DNA of 39,052 nucleotides from Gilliamella sp. Choc5-1. GTDB lineage: Bacteria; Pseudomonadota; Gammaproteobacteria; Enterobacterales; Orbaceae. The notes under the pieces are model-generated. The model was given only the letters and a program-made list of their open reading frames with translations. It was not told the origin of the DNA and did not search any database. The stretch covers positions 1 to 39,052 of the forward strand of contig NZ_LZHH01000001.1 in NCBI RefSeq assembly GCF_001690595.1. The letters run 5' to 3'. This document shows, piece after piece, positions 9,514 through 18,045 of this stretch; within the stretch, counting starts at the first letter, position 1; every line of letters begins with the position of its first letter. The position numbers and the translations under genes were made by a program.

Positions 9514-10395
9514 ATGAAAATTGGTTTTATTGGTTTAGGTATTATGGGTAAACCGATGAGTAAAAACTTGCTAAAAGCAGGGTACTCACTTGTGGTTTGT
9601 GATAGAAATCCAGAAGCGGTTAAAGATGTTGTTGCAGCGGGTGCCGAAAGCGCTGAAAATGCAAAAGAAGTGGCTAAAAGTTGTGATGTTATCATTACTA
9701 TGTTGCCAAATTCTCCTCATGTAAAAGAAGTTGTCTTGGGTGAAAATGGCGTTGTAGATGGTGCAAAACAAGGTGCAACGATCATAGATATGAGTTCAAT
9801 AGCGCCATTGGCAAGTCGTGAGATTCATGATGAAGTCGTCAAAAAAGGTTTAACTATGTTAGATGCCCCAGTTAGTGGTGGGGAACCTAAAGCGATAGAT
9901 GGCACATTATCTGTCATGGTTGGCGGGGATAAAGCTATTTTTGACAAACATTACGATTTAATGAAAGCGATGGCAGGCTCAGTTGTTTATACTGGTGATA
10001 TTGGTGCTGGTAATGTCACCAAACTTGCAAATCAAGTAATTGTAGCGCTTAATATTGCGGCCATGTCAGAAGCTTTAGTTTTAGCAACAAAAGCGGGTGT
10101 AAATCCAGAGTTAGTGTATCAAGCTATTCGTGGTGGCCTTGCTGGTAGCACTGTTTTAGATGCCAAGGCACCAATGATATTAGATCGTAATTTTAAACCT
10201 GGTTTTAAAATTGATTTACATATTAAAGATCTACAAAACGCGTTAGACACATCTCATGGCGTGGGAACATCATTACCATTAACAGCAATTGTAATGGAAA
10301 TGATGCAAGCGCTTAAAACAGATGGAATGGGTGGATGTGATCATAGTGCATTAGCTCGCTACTATGAAACATTAGCAAAAATAGAAATTAAATAA
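9514..10395 (+). CDS. garR: 2-hydroxy-3-oxopropionate (tartronate semialdehyde) reductase
   Basis: The 293-residue protein belongs to the beta-hydroxyacid dehydrogenase family and reduces tartronate semialdehyde from GarL to D-glycerate with NAD(P)H. It starts with the Rossmann fingerprint MKIGFIGLGIMGKPMSKNL. The substrate-binding motif DAPVSGGEPKAIDGTLSVMVGG follows near residue 115, and the catalytic lysine lies in GNVTKLANQ. The C-terminal all-helical half holds the dimer contacts (FKIDLHIKDL, DHSALARYYE). Length and motifs match E. coli GarR/GlxR; the neighbours favour GarR. AGAGGAG precedes the ATG, and a strong hairpin separates it from garK. Confidence 0.95.
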   Translation: MKIGFIGLGIMGKPMSKNLLKAGYSLVVCDRNPEAVKDVVAAGAESAENAKEVAKSCDVIITMLPNSPHVKEVVLGENGVVDGAKQGATIIDMSSIAPLASREIHDEVVKKGLTMLDAPVSGGEPKAIDGTLSVMVGGDKAIFDKHYDLMKAMAGSVVYTGDIGAGNVTKLANQVIVALNIAAMSEALVLATKAGVNPELVYQAIRGGLAGSTVLDAKAPMILDRNFKPGFKIDLHIKDLQNALDTSHGVGTSLPLTAIVMEMMQALKTDGMGGCDHSALARYYETLAKIEIK

Positions 10396-10405
10396 TTAAT
10401 GTTGA

Positions 10406-10431
10406 TATTGAGTATGGAAACATACTCAATA
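10406..10431 (+). promoter_or_regulatory. Intercistronic hairpin between garR and garK
   Basis: TATTGAGTATG (10406-10416) and CATACTCAATA (10421-10431) form a perfect 11-bp stem closed by a GAAA tetraloop. It starts 10 bases after the garR stop and ends 26 bases before garK. No T-run follows, so it is unlikely to terminate. I infer a mRNA-stabilising or processing element that sets different garR and garK levels. Confidence 0.6.
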
Positions 10432-10457
10432 ATCTGGCTAATTCTGTAAGGATATAT

Positions 10458-11606
10458 ATGAAAATTATCATTGCTCCCGATTCTTTTAAGGAAAGTCTGA
10501 GTGCGATTGATGTAGCTAACATGATAAAAAATGGCTTTTCACAAGTTTACCCTGATGCAAACTACGCTTTACTGCCTGTCGCCGATGGTGGTGAAGGCAC
10601 TGTTGATGCGATGGTCAATGTGTTAAATGGACACAAAGTTACGGTCTCAATTACTGATCCATTAGGAGAGCGAGGATTAGCATTTTATGGTATATCTGAT
10701 GATGGGCAAACAGCAATAATAGAAATGGCTGCAGCCAGCGGACTTGAACGTGTTTCGCTTGGCAAAAGAGATGCAAAAATCACTACCTCATACGGTACAG
10801 GAGAACTTATCAAAGATGCACTAGATCGCGGTTGCAAAAGATTTATCATTGGTATTGGTGGTAGTGCAACAAACGATGGTGGCGCAGGAATGTTGCAGGC
10901 ATTAGGGGTTAAGCTTCTTGATAAATTTGGAAATCAAATCGGTTATGGCGGAGTATCGCTTAGTGAGCTATATAAAATTGATATTACTGAAATTGATAGA
11001 AGAATTCATGAATGTGAGTTTGAAGTAGCCTGTGATGTAACCAATCCTTTAACAGGAGAAAATGGTGCATCTGTTATTTTTGGTCCACAAAAAGGAGCTT
11101 CTCCGCAAGATGTCAAATTACTCGATGCTAATTTAAAACACTTTGCTAAAGTTATTAAACAAACATTTAATATCGATATCGAATATACGCCTGGAACAGG
11201 TGCAGCTGGTGGAATGGGTGCAGCATTATTGGTTTTTATGAACGCAAAATTAAGGCCAGGTATTGAAATTATTACTGAGTTACTTAATTTAGATGAATTA
11301 GTGCAAGAAGCTGATTTAGTCATTACTGGTGAAGGACGGTTAGATCATCAAAGCATAAATGGTAAAGTGCCTGTAGGTATTGCCAATATTGCTAAAAAAC
11401 ACAATAAACCTGTTATTGCCATTGTTGGTAGCTTAGGTGATAAGTCTCAAGCCGTTTATCCATATGGCATATCGGCGATGTTTAGTATTTTAAGCAAAGT
11501 ATCAACATTATCAGAAGCATTAGACTCTGATACGGCAAGAGCAAACCTCTATAATACGGCAATGAACATTGCCCTCACATTAAAAATTGGCAATAAGCTC
11601 AATTAA
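10458..11606 (+). CDS. garK: Glycerate 2-kinase
   Basis: The 382-residue protein (E. coli GarK 381) is a class II glycerate kinase that phosphorylates D-glycerate to 2-phosphoglycerate, feeding the aldarate pathway into lower glycolysis. Recognised motifs in order: the start MKIIIAPDSFKESLSA, VADGGEGTVDA, IEMAAASGLE, GIGGSATNDGGAGMLQALG, ACDVTNPLTGENGAS, FGPQKGA, GTGAAGGMGAAL and VITGEGRLDHQSINGKVP. It is the last gene of the operon and is followed by a strong palindromic hairpin. AAGGA lies about 7 bases before the ATG. GlxK is a close paralogue with the same activity; the context favours GarK. Confidence 0.95.
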   Translation: MKIIIAPDSFKESLSAIDVANMIKNGFSQVYPDANYALLPVADGGEGTVDAMVNVLNGHKVTVSITDPLGERGLAFYGISDDGQTAIIEMAAASGLERVSLGKRDAKITTSYGTGELIKDALDRGCKRFIIGIGGSATNDGGAGMLQALGVKLLDKFGNQIGYGGVSLSELYKIDITEIDRRIHECEFEVACDVTNPLTGENGASVIFGPQKGASPQDVKLLDANLKHFAKVIKQTFNIDIEYTPGTGAAGGMGAALLVFMNAKLRPGIEIITELLNLDELVQEADLVITGEGRLDHQSINGKVPVGIANIAKKHNKPVIAIVGSLGDKSQAVYPYGISAMFSILSKVSTLSEALDSDTARANLYNTAMNIALTLKIGNKLN

Positions 11607-11637
11607 AAAAAGCCCTTTATGGTAACCATAAAGGGCT
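11605..11637 (-). terminator. Hairpin terminator between convergent garK and OPT gene
   Basis: AGCCCTTTATGGT (11611-11623) and ACCATAAAGGGCT (11625-11637) pair as a near-perfect inverted repeat around a single base. The six A's at 11605-11610 become a U-run after the hairpin on the minus strand, so it is a good intrinsic terminator for the OPT gene. On the plus strand it is followed only by TAAATTT, so it may also slow transcription out of garK. Confidence 0.85.
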
Positions 11638-11662
11638 TAAATTTAACAGCATTTAAACTAAA

Positions 11663-13666
11663 CTATTTTTTTACTGCCGACAAAGTGCGACGAATAAAAA
11701 ATAGACAAACGCTAACAAAAACAAAAAGACCTAAAAACTCAGGCAACACACCTAAATCTGCCGAAATTGCAAGTGGTGCATCATTCCCGCCACTTGTAAT
11801 ACTAATAACAATTACAACTGCCAGTAACACACCAACTAAACTTTCGCCAACAATTAGCCCTGATGCAATTAATGCCGCTTTACGATCGACTTTCTTAAAT
11901 TGTGCTTCAGGATCTAAATTTTGTGCATTTGCTTTTTTATAAGCATAACGTTTAATTATCCATGATAAAAAAGTACCAATAATGATTGGTGTTGTAATAC
12001 TTGGAGGTAAATAAATACCTAAACCAATAGCAAGAGCTGGTATACGAAACTTAGATTTATTTTGAGCAAGAACTAAGTCAATAATGATAACAATTGTACC
12101 TAAAGCAAGCCCAATTAAAATCATTGTCCAATCAAGTTGATGCGAAAAAATACCTCTAGCAATTGTTGTCATCAGTGTTGCTTGTGGCGCAGCTAATACT
12201 TGTTTGGGATCCATATCAGGACGTGGAAGCGCACCAGTAAAGCCATAAGCGTTATATAAAATTTCTAAAATAGGGGCAATAACAATCGCACCAACCACGC
12301 AGCCAATTAATAACGCAACTTGTTGTTTCCATGGTGTTGCATGAACTAAATAACCTGTTTTTAGATCTTGCAAATTATCGTTTGAAATACAGGCTATTGA
12401 TAGCACTGCGCTAGTAGTAAACAGCGCAAGAGCTGTAGCAAAATTAGAACCCTCGGCAGAAGCTAACATACCATTGAATTCACCCAAACCTAATAAAACC
12501 AATGAAATAACGATGGCAGCAACGATGGCTATGCCAGATATTGGGCTAGCTGATGATCCAACAAGGCCAGCCATATAACCACAAGCGGCAGCTACTAGAA
12601 AGCCCATAATAAACGCAAATAATGTAGCACAAAACACTAATGACCAAGCAACGCCAGCAGACAGCCCACTATCAGCAATGAAGCTATAAAAAGTCACTAA
12701 TAAAATAACTAACATACCTGCCATAATTAAAAAAATGGCTTTAGGTGATAAATCGCGCTCGGTTGGTGCAATATCATTAGCTGACACATCTGAATGCATG
12801 CTTTTAAAAGAGAGCTTTAACCCCTCAATCATTGGTTTCATTAACGTAAGCAACGTCCAAATAGCCGCAATAGCAATCGTACCAGCCCCAATAAAACGGA
12901 TATCTTTTGCCCAAAGTCCCATTGCGACTTTAGCTAAAGGTTCACTAGAATCATAATCAGTTACGAAACTTAAAATTGGAATACCAAATCCCCAACCAAT
13001 AATTGTACCAATCAAAATAGCAATGCCAGACATAATGCCAACTAAATAGCCAGCACTAAGTAACGCTAAAGAAAACCCCATAGGTAATTGAAAAATAGAT
13101 TTGCCGGCACTAAACCAATAAGCCGCACTATCAGATAACACGCGAAAGCCATTAGTAAATAAACTGACAACAGAGGCGATTGTGCCACCAAATAAAATAT
13201 CCTTAAGTCCATCATTAGCTTCATTATTATCGGTTTTAGATCCTGCTTTTAAAATTTCAGCCGCAGCCACGCCTTCAGGATAAGGCAAATCACTTTTAAC
13301 AACCATCACATGACGTAAAGGGATAGAAAATAAAACCCCAAGCATTCCGCCACCGGCACACACAGCAAACGTTAACCAAAATGGAAAGTTTTGCCAGTAA
13401 CCAATCATTAACAAACCCGGAAGCACAAAAATAATTGAAGATAATGTACCTGCCGCTGATGCTTGAGTTTGCACCATGTTATTTTCTAAAATAGTTGAAC
13501 CCGAAAATAGTTTCAATATTGCCATTGAAATTACTGCAGCAGGGATTGCGGATGAAAACGTTAATCCCACTTTTAAACCAAGATAAACATTTGATGCAGT
13601 AAAAATGACAGTAATAAAAGCACCAAGGATGGTACCTCTTAAAGTAAGTTCACGTAAATTATTCAT
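11663..13666 (-). CDS. OPT-family oligopeptide transporter
   Basis: The 667-residue protein consists almost wholly of hydrophobic helices (about 15 or more) and belongs to the OPT (oligopeptide/yellow-stripe) family of proton-coupled importers. Characteristic segments are LRELTLRGTILGAFITVIFTASNVYLGLKVGLTFSSAIPAAV (residues 4-45), SAAGTLSSIIFVLPGLLM, SDLPYPEGVAAAEILKAG, AACGYMAGLVGSSASPISG and ISNDNLQDLKTGYLVHATPWKQQ. These match the bacterial OPT proteins of Pasteurellaceae and other proteobacteria. The family moves short peptides or metal chelates; the substrate here cannot be read from sequence. No clear Shine-Dalgarno is seen before ATG 13666. It stands alone, convergent with garK. Confidence 0.88.
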   Translation of the reverse strand: MNNLRELTLRGTILGAFITVIFTASNVYLGLKVGLTFSSAIPAAVISMAILKLFSGSTILENNMVQTQASAAGTLSSIIFVLPGLLMIGYWQNFPFWLTFAVCAGGGMLGVLFSIPLRHVMVVKSDLPYPEGVAAAEILKAGSKTDNNEANDGLKDILFGGTIASVVSLFTNGFRVLSDSAAYWFSAGKSIFQLPMGFSLALLSAGYLVGIMSGIAILIGTIIGWGFGIPILSFVTDYDSSEPLAKVAMGLWAKDIRFIGAGTIAIAAIWTLLTLMKPMIEGLKLSFKSMHSDVSANDIAPTERDLSPKAIFLIMAGMLVILLVTFYSFIADSGLSAGVAWSLVFCATLFAFIMGFLVAAACGYMAGLVGSSASPISGIAIVAAIVISLVLLGLGEFNGMLASAEGSNFATALALFTTSAVLSIACISNDNLQDLKTGYLVHATPWKQQVALLIGCVVGAIVIAPILEILYNAYGFTGALPRPDMDPKQVLAAPQATLMTTIARGIFSHQLDWTMILIGLALGTIVIIIDLVLAQNKSKFRIPALAIGLGIYLPPSITTPIIIGTFLSWIIKRYAYKKANAQNLDPEAQFKKVDRKAALIASGLIVGESLVGVLLAVVIVISITSGGNDAPLAISADLGVLPEFLGLFVFVSVCLFFIRRTLSAVKK

Positions 13667-13891
13667 ATATCAATAAAGTTAATTTAATAGGGGTATATTA
13701 TATACTTAATTAGTATTTATCGGCTAGAAGTTCCGTAAATAGCTACATTTCAGTCGCTTTTATCATCATTTTTGGTGAAATAATTAGCAATAACATCAAA
13801 ATATATTGCTATTAACCTTTAAAAAAATAACCATTTTGTTATGAAACCTTTACAATGACACTGATCAATGACTTATTTGTGGAGGTATATT

Positions 13892-14695
13892 TTGAACGGA
13901 TTACAGCGCTTACAAGCTATTATCAAACAACTTCGTGATCCTGTTAATGGTTGTGAATGGGATCGAGTTCAAACTTTTGCATCTTTAAAATCATATACAT
14001 TAGAAGAAACGTACGAAGTACTTGATGCCATTGATAAACAAAATATGGATGAGCTAAAAAAAGAACTTGGTGATTTACTATTTCACATTGTCTTTTATGC
14101 TGATTTAGCCGAAGAACAAGGAAGCTTTGATTTAGATGAGGTCTGTTTAGCGGTTGCTGATAAGTTAGTTTATCGTCATCCTCATATTTTCACCAAAAAT
14201 AAGGTTGAAAAACCTAACTGGGAACAACTTAAACAAAAAGAGCGCGATCAAAAAGCACAATACTCATTGCTTGATGATATTCCCCAAGCAATACCCGCCT
14301 TAATGCAAGCTGAAAAAATTCAAAAGCGTTGCGCCTCGGTTGGTTTTGATTGGCATGATATAAAATCTGTGCTTGATAAGGTAAAAGAAGAAATTGGTGA
14401 AGTTAAGCAAGAATTAGAACGAGCCAAACAAGATCCACAAAAAATTGAAGAAGAGTTAGGTGATTTATTGTTTGCTACCGTCAATTTAGCTAGGCATTTA
14501 AAAGTTAAATCAGAACTCTGTTTACAGCAAGCTAATAAAAAATTTACTCGGCGATTTCAGCAAGTAGAATCGATACTTAAACAAAAAAATTTGTCTTTAA
14601 TTGATGCAACGCTTGAACAAATGGAAGACGCGTGGCAAAGTGTTAAACAATTAGAACAGATTAAACTCAATAGCGAAGTGAATAAAAATGACTGA
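13892..14695 (+). CDS. mazG: Nucleoside triphosphate pyrophosphohydrolase MazG
   Basis: This house-cleaning enzyme hydrolyses (d)NTPs to monophosphate and pyrophosphate. Two MazG repeats are visible. The first is LRDPVNGCEWDRVQTF then YTLEETYEVLDAI and ELGDLLFHIVFYAD; the second is EEIGEVKQEL then EEELGDLLFATVNLARHL. Each supplies the E-E-x-x-E and E-x-x-D metal-binding helices. I choose TTG 13892 as start: GGAGG (13881-13885) lies 6 bases before it, and the resulting sequence, beginning (M)NGLQRLQAIIKQLRDP, matches the E. coli start. That gives 267 residues (E. coli 263). An upstream in-frame ATG at 13868 has no ribosome site. Its last 8 bases overlap the next gene. Confidence 0.93.
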   Translation: MNGLQRLQAIIKQLRDPVNGCEWDRVQTFASLKSYTLEETYEVLDAIDKQNMDELKKELGDLLFHIVFYADLAEEQGSFDLDEVCLAVADKLVYRHPHIFTKNKVEKPNWEQLKQKERDQKAQYSLLDDIPQAIPALMQAEKIQKRCASVGFDWHDIKSVLDKVKEEIGEVKQELERAKQDPQKIEEELGDLLFATVNLARHLKVKSELCLQQANKKFTRRFQQVESILKQKNLSLIDATLEQMEDAWQSVKQLEQIKLNSEVNKND

Positions 14696-15128
14696 ACAAA
14701 AAAACGAACTGTATCAAGAAATCGAAGCATGGGCACAAAATGCCATTTTAAACAGCCCAACATGGAGCATTAACCAGCTCGATTATTCAGAAAAAAGCAT
14801 CACTGTCGTTGAAATGATCATCAGTGAACTAGCTGAAAAAAACTTTAGCATTCCAGAAGAACAACTCAACATGATATCGCAAGAATATGGATGTTATTTA
14901 TTACTTACCGCACATAAATTATACGGCGGCGAGTTTTATTGGAACGAAGAGTTTGAACAACCCATGCTAATTTGTTGCGAACCCGATGCCATGATAGTCC
15001 TTATGACATGGAACAAAGTCAAAGGGCGCCTAGTGGGGGATAAAGCCGATCATATTGCTTATTTTTTAGATGAATTTGGTAAAGCAACCTTCCAGCCAGA
15101 AAAGGGCAAGCATGTGGTTTATTTGTAA
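14688..15128 (+). CDS. Small acidic protein of unknown function
   Basis: I do not recognise this 146-residue protein. It is soluble, acidic, and has no signal or membrane segment. An N-terminal helical half (about 1-75) is followed by a compact segment, YGCYLLLTAHKLYGGEFYW, then EPDAMIVLMTWNKVKGRLVG and HIAYFLDEF. Its ATG overlaps the end of mazG (ATGACTGA), so it is translationally coupled and should be co-expressed with it. The size, acidity and single-domain look resemble bacterial immunity proteins or small DUF proteins, but nothing beyond appearance supports that, and mazG is not a usual toxin-locus neighbour. Codon use looks like the neighbours. Confidence 0.75.
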   Translation: MTEQKNELYQEIEAWAQNAILNSPTWSINQLDYSEKSITVVEMIISELAEKNFSIPEEQLNMISQEYGCYLLLTAHKLYGGEFYWNEEFEQPMLICCEPDAMIVLMTWNKVKGRLVGDKADHIAYFLDEFGKATFQPEKGKHVVYL

Positions 15129-15269
15129 TTGGTATGTAAGTGGTGGATAGTAGTATATGAAAATATTTTATGTGATAGCCTTGAATCTTTGAGCCATTTT
15201 CTATGCTCAGGATTTAAATTTTTCGAGAAAATTCGAGATACCATAATGTGTAGGAAAACGGCGAGTTGT

Positions 15270-15490
15270 TTATACTTCATGATTAAAATAATCCTCTAAA
15301 AACTTATAAGGCGTTTCCCCTGAAATCGCTTTATGCGGTTTAACGGTATTATAAAAATTAATAAAGTGTTTAATTTTTTGTTTTCTATCTTTTGAGTCGT
15401 TAAATATTGGCTGATTATGCTACATTTCAATTCAAAATTCATATCATGCTTTCGGCTTTTCCTTTCGCTTGTGGCAGGTGATTTTGTTGA
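15270..15490 (-). pseudogene. Transposase C-terminal remnant
   Basis: On the minus strand a 50-residue piece ending at TAA (15270-15272) reads NQPIFNDSKDRKQ, then FINFYNTVKPHKAISGETPY and KFLEDYFNHEV. This is the end of an integrase-core transposase (YN, P-H-K, G-x-TP). A stop lies just upstream (about 15424). Further upstream, fragments such as KRKGKAESMI read in another frame, so the gene is frameshifted and truncated. It is not the same element as the IS481-type end at 1-213. It abuts a dispersed repeat at 15506. Confidence 0.7.
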
Positions 15491-15505
15491 TTTTTGCTTG
15501 ATACG

Positions 15506-15618
15506 CAGTTTATCTAAATAGATATTTTATTTAAATAAATAAAACAGCGCTATTTTTGTCAAAAAGTTTCAGGAGTGTACTACGTTTATGTATAAAGATT
15601 AAAAAAATCATATAGATA
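15506..15618 (+). repeat. Dispersed intergenic repeat, copy A
   Basis: This roughly 110-bp stretch is repeated in the same orientation at 38158-38272. The central 41 bp (15552-15592, containing TTTCAGGAGTGTACTACG and GTTTATGTA) differ at a single base from 38205-38245. The flanks match more loosely: TTATCTAAA with AT-rich sequence before, AAAAAATCAT after. It encodes nothing visible and lies beside a decayed transposase. Diverged copies occur near 22896 (inverted) and 31593. Confidence 0.8.
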
Positions 15619-16013
15619 ACCAAAAGAAAATATTCCCTAGTTTGTGGTTTTGTTTACCGTCTTAATTTATTTTCAATGGATTTCTCATTTTAAACAAACA
15701 TTTACCCCCATAACTGATGGTTTTATAACGTTTATTCTTATTGGTTAAAAAGGCAAAAAAAGATTCCATTGGGCTTTTTATCACGTTATAAGAGGCCTAG
15801 CGACTGACCATAAAGCGTTTAGCCTAATTAGTAACGGTTATTTTTCTTTATGATATCAGCGTTCTATTTCTTGTCTGTAATAAGGCGTTAGTTTTGTCTT
15901 TTATGTATATTTATTACAGTAGTTTTTCAAATTACTGTAAACAACGCGAGAAATTTCTACATATAATGTAAAATAAGAAATTGAATTTTAAATATGAGCT
16001 ATTTAGGTAAGCA
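15619..16013. other. Gene-poor AT-rich stretch before efp
   Basis: I see no intact gene here. Minus-strand fragments near 15680-15800 read SPMESFFAFLTNKNKRYKT between stops and may be worn-out coding sequence, but I cannot assign them. Near the right end lie a perfect inverted repeat at 15914-15940 (TTACAGTA, 11 bases, TACTGTAA) and a TATAAT at 15962-15967, followed by a plus-strand terminator. The stretch probably combines mobile-element debris with a small transcription unit. Confidence 0.5.
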
Positions 16014-16041
16014 AGAGAGGTTAAAGGCCTCTCTTTTTTTG
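15962..16041 (+). ncRNA. Possible small RNA unit (TATAAT to terminator)
   Basis: A consensus -10 box TATAAT (15962-15967) is followed about 47 bp later by a textbook intrinsic terminator (16014-16041), with no ORF between. A transcript of about 65 nt would result. No good -35 lies at 16-18 bp, but an 8-bp inverted repeat (15914-15921/15933-15940) sits just upstream, as an activator or repressor site might. This is inference from signals only. Confidence 0.3.
16014..16041 (+). terminator. Intrinsic terminator reading rightwards, before efp
   Basis: AGAGAGG (16014-16020) pairs with CCTCTCT (16028-16034) around TTAAAGG and is followed by seven T's on the plus strand. It is therefore a plus-strand terminator. 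efp reads toward it from the right; on that strand the hairpin is preceded by A's and followed by TTGCTTACC, so it would act only weakly for efp. Confidence 0.75.
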
Positions 16042-16053
16042 ATAAAAGTTAAC

Positions 16054-16620
16054 TTATTTAACACGTGATACGTATTCACCTGAACGGGTGTCCACTTTAA
16101 GGATTTCACCAATTTGTACAAATAATGGTACACGAACAACGGCGCCGGTTGATAATGTTGCAGGCTTGCCGCCAGTTCCTGCAGTGTCACCTTTTAAGCC
16201 TGGATCGGTTTCGATCACTTCAAGTTCAACAAAATTGGGTGGTGTGACTGTAATAGGTTGGCCGTTCCATAATGTTAAAATACACTCAGCTTGATCAACT
16301 AGCCATTTTGCATTGTCACCAACGGCTTTTGCATCAGCCGAAAGTTGCTCAAATGTGTCATTGTTCATAAAGTGCCAAAACTCACCATCGGTGTAAAGGT
16401 AAGTTAAATTGATATCAACAACGTCAGCGGCTTCAACTGATTCGCCAGATTTGAATGTTTTATCGACAGTTTTGCCCGAAAGTAATTTTTTAATTTTTAC
16501 TCGGTTAATAGATTGCCCTTTGCCCGGTTTGTAAAATTCATTTTCAACAATAACGCATGGTTCGCCATCTTGCATTATTTTAAGACCGGCTTTAAACTCA
16601 TTTGTACTATAAGATGCCAT
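16054..16620 (-). CDS. efp: Translation elongation factor P
   Basis: The 188-residue protein has the length of E. coli EF-P. It binds between the ribosomal P and E sites and rescues ribosomes stalled on polyproline stretches. The modification loop KPGKGQ is present with lysine at position 34, the residue that EpmA/EpmB beta-lysylate in E. coli. The three beta-barrel domains are recognisable: KN-type domain to about 65, OB domain with [22 protein letters not shown], and C-terminal [49 protein letters not shown] (about residues 138-188). It is divergent from epmB with a 33-bp gap, as in E. coli, so the factor and its modifying enzyme are neighbours. Confidence 0.97.
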   Translation of the reverse strand: MASYSTNEFKAGLKIMQDGEPCVIVENEFYKPGKGQSINRVKIKKLLSGKTVDKTFKSGESVEAADVVDINLTYLYTDGEFWHFMNNDTFEQLSADAKAVGDNAKWLVDQAECILTLWNGQPITVTPPNFVELEVIETDPGLKGDTAGTGGKPATLSTGAVVRVPLFVQIGEILKVDTRSGEYVSRVK

Positions 16621-16653
16621 AAAAGCTCCAACTAAAATTCTGAATTACAAAAA

Positions 16654-17682
16654 ATGAGCCATATTATACAGCAAAAAATTGAACTACCAAACAATAAAGA
16701 TAAATGGATTGTTGATCTTGCCAATGTTGTGACAGATATCAATATTTTATATTCTTATTTAGGGTTGAATGTTGGTACGGTTTCGACCTCGATGTTGCAG
16801 GCAAGAAAGCAGTTTCCACTTCGTGTGCCGATGGCGTTTATTCGCCGAATGAAAAAGGGCGATAATGCTGATCCGCTTTTGTTGCAGGTGCTTTGTCATG
16901 AAGACGAGATGCTAAATGTGGATGGTTATAGCCATGATCCCTTGCAAGAGCAGGATAATGCCATTCCAGGGTTGTTGCATAAATATCGTAACCGTGCGTT
17001 ATTAATTACAAAGACAAGTTGTGCAATTAATTGTCGTTACTGTTTTCGACGGCATTTTCCTTATCATGATAATCAAGGTGGTAAGCGTAATCTTGTTGTG
17101 GCACTTGAATATATTGCTAACCATCCTGAACTTGATGAGATTATCCTTTCAGGTGGTGATCCATTAATGGCTAAAGATCATGAAATGGCGTTTTTGATAA
17201 GTGAGTTAGAAAAAATCCCTCACGTTAAACGGTTGCGCATTCATACGCGTTTAGCGGTGGTGATTCCGTCGCGTATTACGTCTGAGTTATGTCAGTTGTT
17301 TGCTAAAAGTCGGTTGCAATGTGTAGTGATTACTCACATTAATCATCCAAACGAAATTGATGATGATGTTGCTCAGGCCGTTTCGTTATTAAAACAGCAA
17401 AGCGTGACGGTGCTTAATCAAAGTGTTTTGTTAAAAAATGTGAATGATAATGCTGATGTGTTGGCAATGTTAAGTGATCGGCTTTTTGATGTTGGTATTT
17501 TACCTTATTACATTCATTTATTAGATAAAGTACAAGGCGCTGCTCATTTTTGGGTTGATGATGAGTCCGCTAAGGTTATTATGAAACAACTTGCCGAGAA
17601 AGTATCAGGCTATTTAGTGCCTAAATTAGCACGCGAAATTGGCGGTGAGAAAAGTAAACAAGTGCTTACTTTTTGGAATTAG
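16654..17682 (+). CDS. epmB: EF-P (R)-beta-lysine synthesis enzyme, lysine 2,3-aminomutase EpmB
   Basis: The 342-residue radical-SAM enzyme has the length of E. coli EpmB (YjeK). It converts (S)-alpha-lysine to (R)-beta-lysine, which EpmA ligates to EF-P lysine 34. The radical-SAM cluster motif C-x3-C-x2-C is in SCAINCRYCFRRHFPY; LSGGDPLMAKDHE, RLRIHTRLAVVIPSRI and GYLVPKLAREIGGEKSKQ are further family blocks. It lacks the long C-terminal extension of clostridial lysine 2,3-aminomutase, as EpmB proteins do. EpmA itself is not in the window. The ribosome site before ATG 16654 is weak. Confidence 0.95.
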   Translation: MSHIIQQKIELPNNKDKWIVDLANVVTDINILYSYLGLNVGTVSTSMLQARKQFPLRVPMAFIRRMKKGDNADPLLLQVLCHEDEMLNVDGYSHDPLQEQDNAIPGLLHKYRNRALLITKTSCAINCRYCFRRHFPYHDNQGGKRNLVVALEYIANHPELDEIILSGGDPLMAKDHEMAFLISELEKIPHVKRLRIHTRLAVVIPSRITSELCQLFAKSRLQCVVITHINHPNEIDDDVAQAVSLLKQQSVTVLNQSVLLKNVNDNADVLAMLSDRLFDVGILPYYIHLLDKVQGAAHFWVDDESAKVIMKQLAEKVSGYLVPKLAREIGGEKSKQVLTFWN

Positions 17683-17788
17683 TTAATTAGGTTTTACGTT
17701 ATAAATTAATATGTTATAAGTTATTTTCTCTATTTTATTTTATCACATGGTAATTAGATATTAATGGGATTTATCTGTAAAAATCTCA

Positions 17789-17817
17789 TTGACGAAAAAT
17801 AAAATTGGCACTATAAT
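17789..17817 (+). promoter_or_regulatory. Strong sigma-70 promoter for rpmH-rnpA-yidD-yidC
   Basis: TTGACG (17789-17794) and TATAAT (17812-17817) are separated by exactly 17 bp, a near-consensus sigma-70 promoter, as expected for a ribosomal protein gene. Transcription would start near 17824, giving a leader of about 70 nt. That leader contains a small hairpin, GTGGAGT-TTTT-ACTCTAC (17840-17857), whose role I cannot judge. Confidence 0.85.
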
Positions 17818-17887
17818 TCCGACCTCTTTAATTAATGCTGTGGAGTTTTTACTCTACGCCTTGTTGATAAATTAGATTTGGATATAA

Positions 17888-18034
<147 letters not shown>

Positions 18035-18045
18035 TTTAAAGTTGG

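Noticed and set aside
11619-11942. Plus-strand open frame in the OPT gene
   Set aside because: It is antisense to a clear membrane transporter and shows no domain.
13868-13891. Upstream ATG for mazG
   Set aside because: GGAGG lies downstream of it and fits the TTG at 13892, where family similarity begins.
15680-15810. Possible minus-strand coding remnant (SPMESFFAFL and neighbours)
   Set aside because: It is short, interrupted by stops and not assignable to any family by eye.
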